Shown here: one piece after another, positions 36,428 to 45,374 of the stretch
Layout of the letters: every line of letters starts with the position of its first letter
Position numbering within the stretch: position 1 is the first letter of the stretch
From: Bog-473 sp963721585
GTDB lineage: Bacteria > Actinomycetota > Acidimicrobiia > Acidimicrobiales > RAAP-2
Direction of reading: 5' to 3'
Assembly (NCBI GenBank): GCA_963721585.1
Contig: CAVRJN010000007.1
Coordinates: 1,302,001-1,366,000 of the forward strand
Length of the DNA stretch: 64,000 nt
Program-made: the position numbers and the translations under genes
The notes under the pieces: model-generated
Database searches by the model: none
What the model was told of the DNA's origin: nothing
Seen by the model: the letters and a program-made list of their open reading frames with translations, nothing else

Positions 36428-36684
36428 CTTGCCGACCCTTTCCCTTCCCCAAGACGGGCGCTGCCGCCAGCGATCTCGGAGAGGACTGTCTCCGCCTCTC
36501 GTGCATCCGCCCGGTCGATGGCGTAGCCGCTGTGCACGACCAGCCAATCTCCCGGCCCCGGTTCGGGTTCGGCGGGTTCGAGGGCCAACAGCGACACTTC
36601 GTGCCGGCGCCCGTCCATGTCCTCGACCAGTACCTTGCCCGGAGCGGACACGGACCGGACCTGATGCAACCTGCTCAGACACAT
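36424..36684 (-). CDS. hypC: hydrogenase maturation chaperone HypC/HypG
   Basis: 86 residues with the invariant N-terminal MCLS (Cys2 binds the iron centre during Fe(CN)2CO delivery) and the GDWLVVHSGYAIDRAD segment that ends the beta-barrel. The ATG at 36684 lies ten bases inside the end of the protease gene. The other hyp genes (hypA, B, D, E, F) are not in this window. Confidence 0.93.
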   Translation of the reverse strand: MCLSRLHQVRSVSAPGKVLVEDMDGRRHEVSLLALEPAEPEPGPGDWLVVHSGYAIDRADAREAETVLSEIAGGSARLGEGKGSAR

Positions 36685-37196
36685 CGGCTGACCTCCCGGA
36701 TCATCTCCACTACATGGCGCGCCGCATGTTCGACGCCTTCTTCGACTCCTTGGCTCAGGCCCACGCCCTGCCCGAAATCGGATCCTTCAATGCCGACCAC
36801 CACAACCCTCGACGGAGCGCGCTCGATTGCCCGGGCCAGGCGGTAGACCCCGGCCAGCCCGATGCCGTGGGTGCTGTTCGTTCCCGACCCCGTTCGCTCG
36901 CGAGTCGGCCTCGTCACGGTCGGATCGAGCTCCACCACCTGGACTGTTCCGGGCGGGGCACCCGACGAGACGGCATCGACGACCACGACCAGGCCGGCCT
37001 CGTCCCACAGGCCGAGAAGGTCAAGCGGGTCGTCGAGCGGCCCGACCACCATCACTCCAGGGCAGTGCTGCAGCACCAAGGAGACCGCGGCAGGACCGGC
37101 ACCGTCGTCGCGGCGGTACTCGCTACCTAGGGCGGCCACCACGGGCCTGCGGGCATCGATCCGGCCTGCCTCCGCGGTGCTCGCGGTGTCGCTCAC
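36675..37196 (-). CDS. hydrogenase maturation endopeptidase (HyaD/HycI family)
   Basis: Cuts the C-terminal peptide from the hydrogenase large subunit after nickel insertion. 173 residues from the GTG at 37196, whose GTGA overlaps the large-subunit stop. Family signs: RRPVVAALGSEYRRDDGAGP (the usual GxGN-x-RDDG region, with Ser-Glu in place of Gly-Asn), the metal-binding Asp in VVVVDAVSSGA, and THGIGLAGVYRLA with the third ligand His. Confidence 0.88.
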   Translation of the reverse strand: MSDTASTAEAGRIDARRPVVAALGSEYRRDDGAGPAAVSLVLQHCPGVMVVGPLDDPLDLLGLWDEAGLVVVVDAVSSGAPPGTVQVVELDPTVTRPTRERTGSGTNSTHGIGLAGVYRLARAIERAPSRVVVVGIEGSDFGQGVGLSQGVEEGVEHAARHVVEMIREVSRCV

Positions 37197-38498
37197 TCCC
37201 GGATCACCGTGACGTCGAGGAAGTGGGCGGCGCACGAGATGCACGGGTCATGGTTGCGCACCGCCTGCTCGCAGCGCCAGGACAGGTCGGCATCCGAAAG
37301 GTCCAGTCCGCCTTGCACGACGCGCCTGAGGTCGGCCTCAATACTGATCTGGTTCTGTGAGGTCGGTGGCACGATGCGCGCGGTGGTGATGTCGCCGTCG
37401 GCATTGAGTGCATAGGTGTGCAGCAGCAGACCCCGCGGCGCCTCAGTGACCCCGGCGCCCACACCCGCCCGGATCGGAATGTCCACTGCCGGTGGGCTCG
37501 GGGGCTCGTACGACTCCACCAATCGCAGCGCCTCATCGCACGCGAACACGAGCTCGACGGCGCGCACGACAATGCTCTGGAAGGGGTTGGTGACGATCGG
37601 CCCCAGCCCGGCCCCGGCCGCCGCCTGAGACGCCACCTCGGGCAGGACGGAGGAATTCGAGCGCGTAGCGGGCCAGCGGGCCGGTCAAGTAGTCGAGCTC
37701 ACCCCCCAGGCGCGCGTGCAGCGCGGTGGAACGCGCCACATGCTCTTCGACAACCAGCTTGTCGAAGCCCGAGGCGGTGAGGTCCAGCCCGTCGCTCGAC
37801 GCGACCCGGCCGGACTCAATGGGATAGCGGCCCGGCGTGCGCAAGGAGACGAAGCGGTAGTCCCCCTCCACGTCGGGAAAATCGAAGCCCGATACCCATG
37901 AAACCGTGGCCAGGGCCTGGTCGCGAGCACGGCGCAGCGGCTCGGCCAGGGCCGTCACGTCGGCGCGAGCCGGTGCGGAGTAGAAGCCCCCCACCCGGAC
38001 ATTCACGGGATGGATGGCCCGGCCGCCCACGGTCGACATGAGCAGGTTGCCGGTCTTCTTGATGGCGAGGCCGCGTTCGACGGCAGCTCGATCGCGCTCG
38101 GCAAGCTGCACGGCGTCGGCGCAACCCAAGAAGTCGGGAGCATGGAGCAGGTAGATGTGCAGGGCGTGGCTCTGTATCCACTCTCCGCAATAGAGAAGTC
38201 GGCGCAGGTGGGCTACCTCTCGACTCACCTCCACGCCGAGGGCGTTCTCCACCGCAGCGCAGGCGCTCATCTGGTACGCCACGGGACAGATGCCGCAGAT
38301 GCGTGCCGTAATGTCGGGGGCCTCGGTAGCCCGGCGTCCCCGGAGGAGCGCCTCGAAGAATCGGGGCGGCTCGAAGATATTGAGCGCCACCTCTCCGACG
38401 ACACCGTCACGCACCTCTACGCGGAGCGAGCCCTCGCCCTCCACGCGGGAGAGCCCCTCTATCGACACCGTGCGTTGCGCGCCCGACCCGTGCGTCAT
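37193..38498 (-). CDS. hyhL: NiFe hydrogenase large (alpha) subunit, group 3b-like, frame-shifted
   Basis: Holds the NiFe centre. N-terminal frame: MTHGSGAQRTVSIEGLSRVE and RICGICPVAYQ (Cys68 and Cys71 of the first metal motif; Tyr75 where many families have His). C-terminal frame: NHDPCISCAAHFLDVTVIRE, the second DPCxxC motif with the protease cleavage His. Between them the frame breaks near 37659: GCGCTCGAATTCC should lack one base to read YALNSSVLPEVASQ. Joined length is about 432 residues. All metal cysteines are intact. Confidence 0.9.
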
Positions 38499-39346
38499 CG
38501 CCCTTCCGCGCCCTCTTCGGCCCCCACGGTCTCTGTGTCACCCGACAGCACCCGTGATTGCTGACCGAACACCGGGTTGCCTGCGTAGAAGGTGGCGAAC
38601 AGGCGTGACGCGTCGATCGGGGCCATGCCGCTCTCGAGCAGACGCTGAGCCAGGGCGTCGGTGTTCGCCCCGTCCGAGGGTCCGAAGCAGCCGAAGCAGC
38701 CCCGACCGATTGACGGGCACAGGGCTCCGCACCCAGCGCGCGTGACCGGACCGAGGCACGCCGTACCGTGGGCTACCAGCAGGCACACGGTACCCCTCCC
38801 CTTGCATTCCTGGCAGACCGTGTGTGAGGGGATGACCGGCTTGCGGCCGACAAGCGCGGCGGTGATCACCTCGAGAAGCTGGAGCCGGTCGATCGGGCAT
38901 CCCTGGACTTCGAGATCGACGGGAACGTGTGCAGCAATGGGCGTCGAGGTGGACAGCGAGGAGATGTATTCAGGGTGGGCGTAGACGGCACCGACATAGG
39001 CGCCCTCGGCGGCGAAGTTGCGGAGGGCTTGAATACCTCCGGCCGACGCGCAGGCCCCGATGGTGATGAGCCGGTGCGAGTTCTGCCTGATCTCCCGGAT
39101 CCGTTCGGCATCTGCTGCCGTCGTGATCGAACCCTCCACCAATGACACGTCGTAGGGTCCCTCGACTGTCGCCCGCGACATCTCGGTGAAGTGCGCAATC
39201 CGCACGGCGCCGGCCAGGGTCAACAGTTCGTCCTCGCAGTCGAGCAGGCTGAGCTGGCAGCCGTCGCAGGAGGCGAACTTCCACACGGCCAACGTGGGAC
39301 GGGCGTTATCGGTACCTTGGGAGCCGCCCGAGCGTGCCGGAGTCAT
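38495..39346 (-). CDS. hyhS: NiFe hydrogenase small (delta) subunit
   Basis: 283 residues from the ATG at 39346 (ATGA overlap with gamma). FASCDGCQLSLLDCEDEL holds the first two cysteines of the proximal 4Fe-4S cluster; further cysteines are in GACASAGGIQAL, VQGCPIDRLQLLE, and the C-terminal CQECKGRGTVC and AGCGALCPSIGRGCFGCFGP, giving three clusters. There is no Tat signal, so the enzyme is cytoplasmic, as in group 3. Confidence 0.92.
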   Translation of the reverse strand: MTPARSGGSQGTDNARPTLAVWKFASCDGCQLSLLDCEDELLTLAGAVRIAHFTEMSRATVEGPYDVSLVEGSITTAADAERIREIRQNSHRLITIGACASAGGIQALRNFAAEGAYVGAVYAHPEYISSLSTSTPIAAHVPVDLEVQGCPIDRLQLLEVITAALVGRKPVIPSHTVCQECKGRGTVCLLVAHGTACLGPVTRAGCGALCPSIGRGCFGCFGPSDGANTDALAQRLLESGMAPIDASRLFATFYAGNPVFGQQSRVLSGDTETVGAEEGAEGR

Positions 39347-40218
39347 CGGTCGCGCTCCATGAACAACCCGTCGGCCAGGCCCCCGTACGGCACCACCGGT
39401 CCATCGCGGCACAACAGGAGCGGGCCCAGCTGACAATGGCCGCACAGCCCAATCCCACATTGCATATTGCGCTCCAACGAAACTCTGATGAGGGAGGGGT
39501 CGATTCCCTGGTCGACGAGTTGACGCCCTGCGAAACGCATCATGATCTCGGGACCACAGAGCAGGGCCACCGCCCCCGCCGGTTCGAATGGAGCCCGGGG
39601 AAGGAGCACCGTCACCACACCCACCGAACCATCCCAACCGGGTGCGCCGACATCGACGGCGACGCCCACGTGGATCCCGGCCTTTCGCCATGCATCGAGC
39701 TCATCGCCGAAGAGGATCTGCGCAGGCGAGCGCATCCCGACCAGCACGAAGACCCGACCCGCGCGCCGCATGCGACGTTCCGTCAAGTCTCGTATCGCCC
39801 CGCGCAGCGGAGCCAGGCCGATCCCGCCCGCCACCACCACGACGTCGGCTGCATCGTCAATGGCGTCGAGTCCCCAGTCGTGCCCGAAAGGTCCCCGCAC
39901 GCCGATCACCGAACCGACCGGAGCGGCGCACAACGCGCGGGTCACTGCGCCCACATCGCGCACGGTGTGCTCAATGGGACCTTCTTCTGTAGGTGCGCTC
40001 GAGATCGAGATGGCCGCCTCCCCCACACCGAACGAGGTCAACATGTTGAACTGCCCGTGGGCGAAGTGGAAGGTTTGGCCCACCCCTGTCGACATCGGCA
40101 TGACGGACATGGTCACGACATCGTCCAGCTCCACCTTTCGCTTCACGATCCGGTACGGGACCGGGGTCAGCGGGCTATGCATGGCCGGCGACCCGACCGC
40201 CAGATCAGTGTCCGGCAT
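39343..40218 (-). CDS. hyhG: hydrogenase FAD/NAD(P)-binding (gamma) subunit
   Basis: Ferredoxin-NADP reductase-like flavoprotein, 291 residues: FAD segment HFAHGQFNMLTSFGVGEAAI followed by SISSAPTEEG, nucleotide-binding VVVVAGGIGLAPLRGAIRDL, ALLCGPEIMMRFAGRQL, and a 2Fe-2S-type cysteine set at the end (MQCGIGLCGHCQLGPLLLC). Passes electrons between the hydrogenase and NAD(P)H. Its start overlaps the cNMP-binding gene end by 14 bases. Confidence 0.92.
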   Translation of the reverse strand: MPDTDLAVGSPAMHSPLTPVPYRIVKRKVELDDVVTMSVMPMSTGVGQTFHFAHGQFNMLTSFGVGEAAISISSAPTEEGPIEHTVRDVGAVTRALCAAPVGSVIGVRGPFGHDWGLDAIDDAADVVVVAGGIGLAPLRGAIRDLTERRMRRAGRVFVLVGMRSPAQILFGDELDAWRKAGIHVGVAVDVGAPGWDGSVGVVTVLLPRAPFEPAGAVALLCGPEIMMRFAGRQLVDQGIDPSLIRVSLERNMQCGIGLCGHCQLGPLLLCRDGPVVPYGGLADGLFMERDR

Positions 40219-40681
40219 TGGCGTAGAGGTCGAGAAGGCGGATCCGAGTTGCCTGCAGCCGCGTCAGCAGCACAACGGAGAGTCGTTGGTGGAGCTCGGC
40301 AGCCGCCTCCAGGTGCACCGCCAGATCCTCCTTCAGGTGTTGCGTGTCGATGGCGACCGCTTCGACGGTCTCCAGCGCCCGCGCGTCGAACTGCCAGCGG
40401 GAGGGGGCGGCGATCCAGCTGAGCCCAACGACGTGACCCGGCTCAACCGTGTCGATGACGATGGGTCCCCGAGGCGGGGCATGGATCTCTATGGCCACCC
40501 TTCCCCGGGTGATGAGGAAGAGGGTGCTGGCGTCCTCGCCCTCCCGGAGGAGCAGGGCACCCGGGTCGAAATGCACGATCCTCGCCCTCTGCGACAAGAG
40601 CGCAAGCGTCCCCCTTGAAATCCCGGCCAGAAATCCGTGCCGTCGCAGGGCCTCGTCCGTCGTGCTCCCCCCGCTCGTCAC
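40205..40681 (-). CDS. cyclic-nucleotide-binding domain protein inside the hydrogenase operon
   Basis: 158 residues from the GTG at 40681, coupled to the beta subunit by GTGA. The cNMP-binding fold is clear: GFLAGISRGTLALLSQRARI, HFDPGALLLREGEDASTLFL, ITRGRVAIEIHAP and VEPGHVVGLSW. The phosphate cassette that contacts cAMP is poorly kept. It has no helix-turn-helix domain, unlike CRP/FNR, so it probably senses a ligand within the enzyme complex. Small proteins of this kind occur in group 3b operons; function unproven. Confidence 0.85.
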   Translation of the reverse strand: MTSGGSTTDEALRRHGFLAGISRGTLALLSQRARIVHFDPGALLLREGEDASTLFLITRGRVAIEIHAPPRGPIVIDTVEPGHVVGLSWIAAPSRWQFDARALETVEAVAIDTQHLKEDLAVHLEAAAELHQRLSVVLLTRLQATRIRLLDLYANAGH

Positions 40682-41838
40682 GATTCCCTCAGCATCTGGT
40701 CGATCGTGTCGACGATCGACCCATCGGATGCCCGAATGGCGGCGGCCTCCTCGGTGATGTCGATGCCGACCGGGCACCACGCGATGCACCGGCCACAACC
40801 CACACAACCCGACTCGTCGAACTGATCCCACCACGTCGACAGCTTGTGGGTCATCCACTGCCGATAACGCGAGGAGATCGTTGGTCGCACCGAGCCCCCG
40901 TGCAGGTACGAGTGGTCGAGGTCGAAGCAGGAAGCCCAGCGTCGCTGACGCTCGACAGCACCGTTCACGTCGGTGACGTCCTTGACGTCGCTGCAGAAGC
41001 ACGTCGGGCAGACCAGGGTGCAATTGCCGCACGAGAGGCAGCGTTCGGCCACCTCGCCCCAGCGCGGGTGTTCGAGATTCCGGGCCAGGAGCCCGGGCAG
41101 GTCCTCGGTGTCGAGAGACCGTCCCATCCGCTCGGCTGCGCCGTCGATGACCGCCCGCCGACCAGAACGCTCGGTGTCGTCGGCGCCCCTGTGGGGAACC
41201 TGGGCCAACGCCTCGGCCCCGGCGGCTGAGCCGACCCGGACGTAGTACGTGCGTTCACCGTCGACCGGGCCGGCCAGCTCGGTGAGGGCCAGGTCGTAAC
41301 CGCCAAGCGCGCCGGGACCCGTACCCATGGAAGTACAGAAGCAGGTGCTCGACGGAGTTCCGCACTCGACCGCCACAATGAACGCTCCGTCACGCCGCGC
41401 CGCGTACCGGTCATCGGGCACCGCTCCGTCACGGAGCACTCGATCGAGGATCCCGAGCGCGGCCACCTCGCAGGGCCGGGCCCCGACGACGGCCACGGGG
41501 ACCGGTTCATCCCTGGGCTCGGACAGGGCCACCTCGCCCTCGGCGACCTCGGCTCGCCACACCGTCTCGGCAGGGACGAAGAACTCGGACTTCCACGACG
41601 CGGGGCCCACGGCCCACCCGAACAACTCGGAGCTTCCGTCGTGGGTGATCCGGTACTTTCCGGGCTCGGCATGGTCGTGCCAGCCCTCGGGCAGGTCGGA
41701 GGTGGTACCGATCTCCCCGTGCACAATCGCCCCGTCACGCACAACCGGCCCCATGGTCCGCAGTCCGCGCGCCCGCAGGACTTCGATCAGAACGTCGAAG
41801 CCGTACCGATCGATCACCACGTCATCCCCGACGTCCAC
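40678..41838 (-). CDS. hyhB: hydrogenase iron-sulfur (beta) subunit
   Basis: 386 residues. The C-terminal part has two 4Fe-4S motifs: CLSCGNCTLVCPTCFCSD and CVGCGRCIAWCPVGIDI. The N-terminal 230 residues match the sulfhydrogenase beta / anaerobic sulfite reductase A family, including ARPCEVAALGILDRVL and a Cys-rich CGTPSSTCFCTSMGTG. Electron relay between small and gamma subunits. First gene of the operon; promoter expected in 41839-42240. Confidence 0.9.
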   Translation of the reverse strand: MDVGDDVVIDRYGFDVLIEVLRARGLRTMGPVVRDGAIVHGEIGTTSDLPEGWHDHAEPGKYRITHDGSSELFGWAVGPASWKSEFFVPAETVWRAEVAEGEVALSEPRDEPVPVAVVGARPCEVAALGILDRVLRDGAVPDDRYAARRDGAFIVAVECGTPSSTCFCTSMGTGPGALGGYDLALTELAGPVDGERTYYVRVGSAAGAEALAQVPHRGADDTERSGRRAVIDGAAERMGRSLDTEDLPGLLARNLEHPRWGEVAERCLSCGNCTLVCPTCFCSDVKDVTDVNGAVERQRRWASCFDLDHSYLHGGSVRPTISSRYRQWMTHKLSTWWDQFDESGCVGCGRCIAWCPVGIDITEEAAAIRASDGSIVDTIDQMLRES

Positions 41839-42230
41839 TGCACGAGGCTACAGGCCTGGCTCCGGAACGCGGCTGGGGCTCATCCTCTCCGGCGGAGGCT
41901 GGAAATCTGCGACCTCCGAGGCTCGGGTTCTGCAGTGGCCGCAGCGGTAGTGGGCAACCCGAGCCACGAGTGCGCCAACCACAAGGTGTGAGGCTGCGAC
42001 TCTGCAAACCCCTGGAGCCGGCCCAGATCATCCGGCCGAGTCCGGGCACACGGTGACCGCGAGCCGAGCGGGGTTCCCGTGAGCCAGGCGACGCGACAGG
42101 CCGAGCGAAGAGATGACCGCCGCCACTGATTGCAGGCGGGACCTGACTGAGCAGAAACGCTGCAAAATCCTGAACCGGCACCTCTCCTCTGGCATGCACC
42201 CGGGGTGGATTACTTGCAGAGCAGGCTGTT
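41839..42230. other. 390-bp gap between divergent hydrogenase and DAHP synthase genes
   Basis: Must hold the hydrogenase promoter. I see no clear -35/-10 pair, palindrome or RNA gene. Open frames (for example 41822-42199 minus) are shadow-like. Confidence 0.5.
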
Positions 42231-42231
42231 A

Positions 42232-42238
42232 TCCTGAG
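42232..42238 (+). promoter_or_regulatory. -10 element of the aroF leader transcript
   Basis: TATCCT matches the actinobacterial TANNNT -10 consensus. The GTG of the leader peptide lies seven bases downstream (42243), which puts transcription start at or next to the start codon, i.e. a leaderless message. A -35 is not obvious. Confidence 0.5.
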
Positions 42239-42242
42239 CAGC

Positions 42243-42308
42243 GTGAGGTGCTATCAGTGGTTTGACGAGCCGGCCCTGGATGGGCTTCGGAGCGCTACCA
42301 CGCACTGA
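42243..42308 (+). CDS. putative aromatic leader peptide of the DAHP synthase gene
   Basis: A 21-codon frame starting GTG and ending TGA, beginning MRCYQWFDEPAL. Codons 4-7 read Tyr-Gln-Trp-Phe, that is, all three aromatic amino acids in four codons. It sits just before a 12-bp hairpin and an intrinsic terminator that precede a DAHP synthase, the first enzyme of aromatic amino-acid synthesis. This matches ribosome-mediated attenuation. No ribosome site is visible, consistent with a leaderless start. Too short for homology; the call rests on context. Confidence 0.6.
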   Translation: MRCYQWFDEPALDGLRSATTH

Positions 42309-42331
42309 ACGCTATCCAACCAGGACCGGCT
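42268..42331 (+). promoter_or_regulatory. leader hairpin 5' of the aroF terminator
   Basis: AGCCGGCCCTGG (42268-42279) pairs with CCAGGACCGGCT (42320-42331) with one mismatch. The left arm begins five bases after the Tyr-Trp-Phe codons, so a ribosome stalled there would cover it. It ends one base before the terminator stem. Confidence 0.5.
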
Positions 42332-42332
42332 G

Positions 42333-42367
42333 AAAGGGCAGAGGCATTCGCCTCTGCCCTTTTGCTT
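42333..42367 (+). terminator. intrinsic terminator in the aroF leader
   Basis: Perfect 13-bp stem AAAGGGCAGAGGC / GCCTCTGCCCTTT (42333-42345, 42350-42362), loop ATTC, followed by TTTGCTTTG. It lies 60 bases before the DAHP synthase start and reads in the same direction, so it would block that gene unless overcome. Confidence 0.8.
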
Positions 42368-42427
42368 TGCCCCGACAAGGCGAGCCGGTCACCTTCGGAT
42401 CGAACGGCTTGCGGAGAGGAAGACACC

Positions 42428-43506
<1,079 letters not shown>

Positions 43507-43637
43507 TGGGAGCTGTATGCGTATCTATCAAGTCCACACATTCGTCGCTGACCAGACCACAGAAGGACGACCGGAGCACCGTCGCCGGGCTTCAAACCAA
43601 GGTGCCCACGTACCGGACCTGCGGCAGTATGTGTGTC

Positions 43638-43892
43638 ATGGACTCTGTGCCGGATGAGGCTCTGGCGGAGATGGTCGAGTTGATGCAGTCGATGCCGGGC
43701 GCGTTTCGAGGTGAGTTTCAGCTCGGCTTCTGGAGCGGCGTCACTGAGGGTGCTGACGCATGGTCAGTCCGCGTCGAGGCCGACATTATGGATACCGAGT
43801 TCTTCTTGACAGTTCCGACACCATCGGATGCTTTGAGGCGTGCCATTGAGGAGACGAAGAGACGAATCCCGCAGCCGAGAGGCGATGCCTGA
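43638..43892 (+). CDS. small acidic hypothetical protein
   Basis: 84 residues from ATG at 43638: MDSVPDEALAEMVELMQSMP, then FRGEFQLGFWSGVTEGADAW and a C-terminal helix ALRRAIEETKRRIPQP. Protein-like composition but no family recognised. The stop precedes the methyltransferase start by about 85 bases. The upstream extension to 43503 looks non-coding. Confidence 0.45.
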   Translation: MDSVPDEALAEMVELMQSMPGAFRGEFQLGFWSGVTEGADAWSVRVEADIMDTEFFLTVPTPSDALRRAIEETKRRIPQPRGDA

Positions 43893-43977
43893 ACGGGACT
43901 GCCCCAGTTCGCTGCCGGGACTGGGCGCACCTTTGAGGACGTTTACACTGGCTCGTCGGAGCGGACTTGGAGGTGGC

Positions 43978-44733
43978 ATGGGAAAGGTCGACTACGACGA
44001 GCGCCAGCACACCGTCTACGCCGCCGGCAGGCAGATGTCGCCCGATGCGTTGCAGACCTGGATGGAAGCATTCGCCCACCACCTGCCCGAGATACGGCCC
44101 CTGGTATGGCTTGACCTGGGCTCGGGTATCGGGCGCATGACCCCGTCCTTGGCGAGCAACTTCGGCGGCCCAGTGTACGGTGTCGAGCCAGCAGACAAGA
44201 TGCGAGCTCAGGCCATCGCCCACGCCGGCCATCCCGCCGTCACCTATTCCGCTGGGTCTGCCGAACACATCCCATTGCGAGATTCCTCATGTGACGCAGC
44301 CGTGCTGTTCTTCGTCTGGCACCATGTCGTCGATCGCGAAGGCGCAGCCCGGGAGTTGCATCGCGTGATGAAGCAGGGCGGCAAGATCTTCGTCCAGGCG
44401 AACTTCTCCGACAGGAGACCTGATGCCTGGTGGTTGCACGCCGTGCCCGAATGGATGAACATTCACCAAGCGCTCTACCAGTCTGAAGAAGACGTGATCA
44501 CTGACTTCGCCGGCGCCGGCTGGACGCTCGGCTCTCGTGATGAGATCACCTGGCTTCGCTCGCCGAGCCTGGCCGAGGATCTCGAAAGGCTGAGGCTGCG
44601 TCCCACATCGCTTTTCGAACATATGAGTGAGGAGGAGATCGAGACAGGTTTTGCCCGGATCGAAGCGGCGCTCCCCTCACTCGACGACGGGCCTCAGTTC
44701 GAGAGGAGCGCTCTGCTCGTTTTCGGATGCTAG
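43978..44733 (+). CDS. class I SAM-dependent methyltransferase
   Basis: 251 residues from ATG at 43978 (GGAGGTGGC before it). SAM-binding motif I is VWLDLGSGIGRMTPSLASNF, motif II VYGVEPADKMRAQAI, motif IV SSCDAAVLFFVWHHVVD and post-motif LHRVMKQGGKIFVQANF. Methyltransferase domain of the UbiE/type-11 kind; the C-terminal 70 residues are an added helical part. Substrate unknown. A 9-bp hairpin follows the stop. Confidence 0.8.
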   Translation: MGKVDYDERQHTVYAAGRQMSPDALQTWMEAFAHHLPEIRPLVWLDLGSGIGRMTPSLASNFGGPVYGVEPADKMRAQAIAHAGHPAVTYSAGSAEHIPLRDSSCDAAVLFFVWHHVVDREGAARELHRVMKQGGKIFVQANFSDRRPDAWWLHAVPEWMNIHQALYQSEEDVITDFAGAGWTLGSRDEITWLRSPSLAEDLERLRLRPTSLFEHMSEEEIETGFARIEAALPSLDDGPQFERSALLVFGC

Positions 44734-44736
44734 GCA

Positions 44737-44759
44737 CTGCGATAGTGCCCCTATCGCAG
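44737..44759 (+). terminator. hairpin after the methyltransferase gene
   Basis: Perfect 9-bp stem CTGCGATAG / CTATCGCAG with a 5-base loop, just past the stop codon. No T-run follows. Confidence 0.45.
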
Positions 44760-44952
44760 CACGCGGTACCAGCCAATGTCCTGCGCGCCGGCGTATTCCC
44801 GACCTCGACAGTGAGGCGGACTAGTGGGGGATGGAGGGTTTCGGAAGGCCACTGATGGACCGCTAATGGACCGATGAGGTCACGCCTACCCCTTTCGGAG
44901 CCTCATGATCATTTACGGGGCTTCCACCGTCAGTCCATTGAACTGGACTTTC

Positions 44953-44999
44953 TTTGGTGGAGGTGATGGGATTCGAACCCACGGCCTCTACATTGCGAA
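44953..44999. repeat. 47-bp copy of the tRNA-Ala 3' half (att-like site, left)
   Basis: Identical to 49625-49671, which is the 3' half of the tRNA-Ala gene from the anticodon loop through CCA. The copy stops right in the anticodon loop (after GCGAA), where tyrosine recombinases often cross over. The tRNA 5' half is absent here. With the intact tRNA it bounds a 4.7-kb segment. Confidence 0.85.
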
Positions 45000-45374
45000 T
45001 GTCTGGTTCTCGGTGTTTTGACCTGGGCCTTTCCGAGTACTTTCCTGGTGGTGGCGTTTCGACCGCCTCAGGTTCCCTCACGAACCCTCTCCTTCCCTCT
45101 CGATAAAGACACGTAAAGACACGCTCGGACAGGCCACGTGAGGCCCGTCGACGGACTAGTACCCAGGTCCGATCGACAGGCTCTCTCCATGCGCAGCGGG
45201 TGGCGCTCGTGTCCTCTTGGCGACGATCACATTCCTCGGTGAGCGAGCCGACATCACCGGCTCTGATACGGCGGGTGCTGGCTTCTGGCGGACGACGGAA
45301 CGCCGATGTTCTGTTCGCCACCAGCAGTCGACAACGACCAGTCGGATCACGCCCACCAAGGCACCCGCGTCGTG
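45000..45374. other. 375-bp inner left end of the bounded segment, no gene
   Basis: Only the TAAAGACACG pair is notable. All frames were read for an integrase remnant (the RxxHxxY catalytic set) and none was seen; the minus frame 44863-45321 is Arg-rich and not protein-like. Confidence 0.5.
45104..45123. repeat. two tandem copies of TAAAGACACG (left inner end)
   Basis: Two perfect 10-base copies in tandem, 105 bases inside the left att-like repeat. The same pair, same orientation, is at 49553-49572. Possibly integrase arm-type binding sites. Confidence 0.6.

Noticed and set aside
44863..45321. Possible integrase remnant at the left end of the tRNA-bounded segment
   Set aside because: Frame is Arg/Glu-rich with no RxxH or catalytic Tyr pattern.
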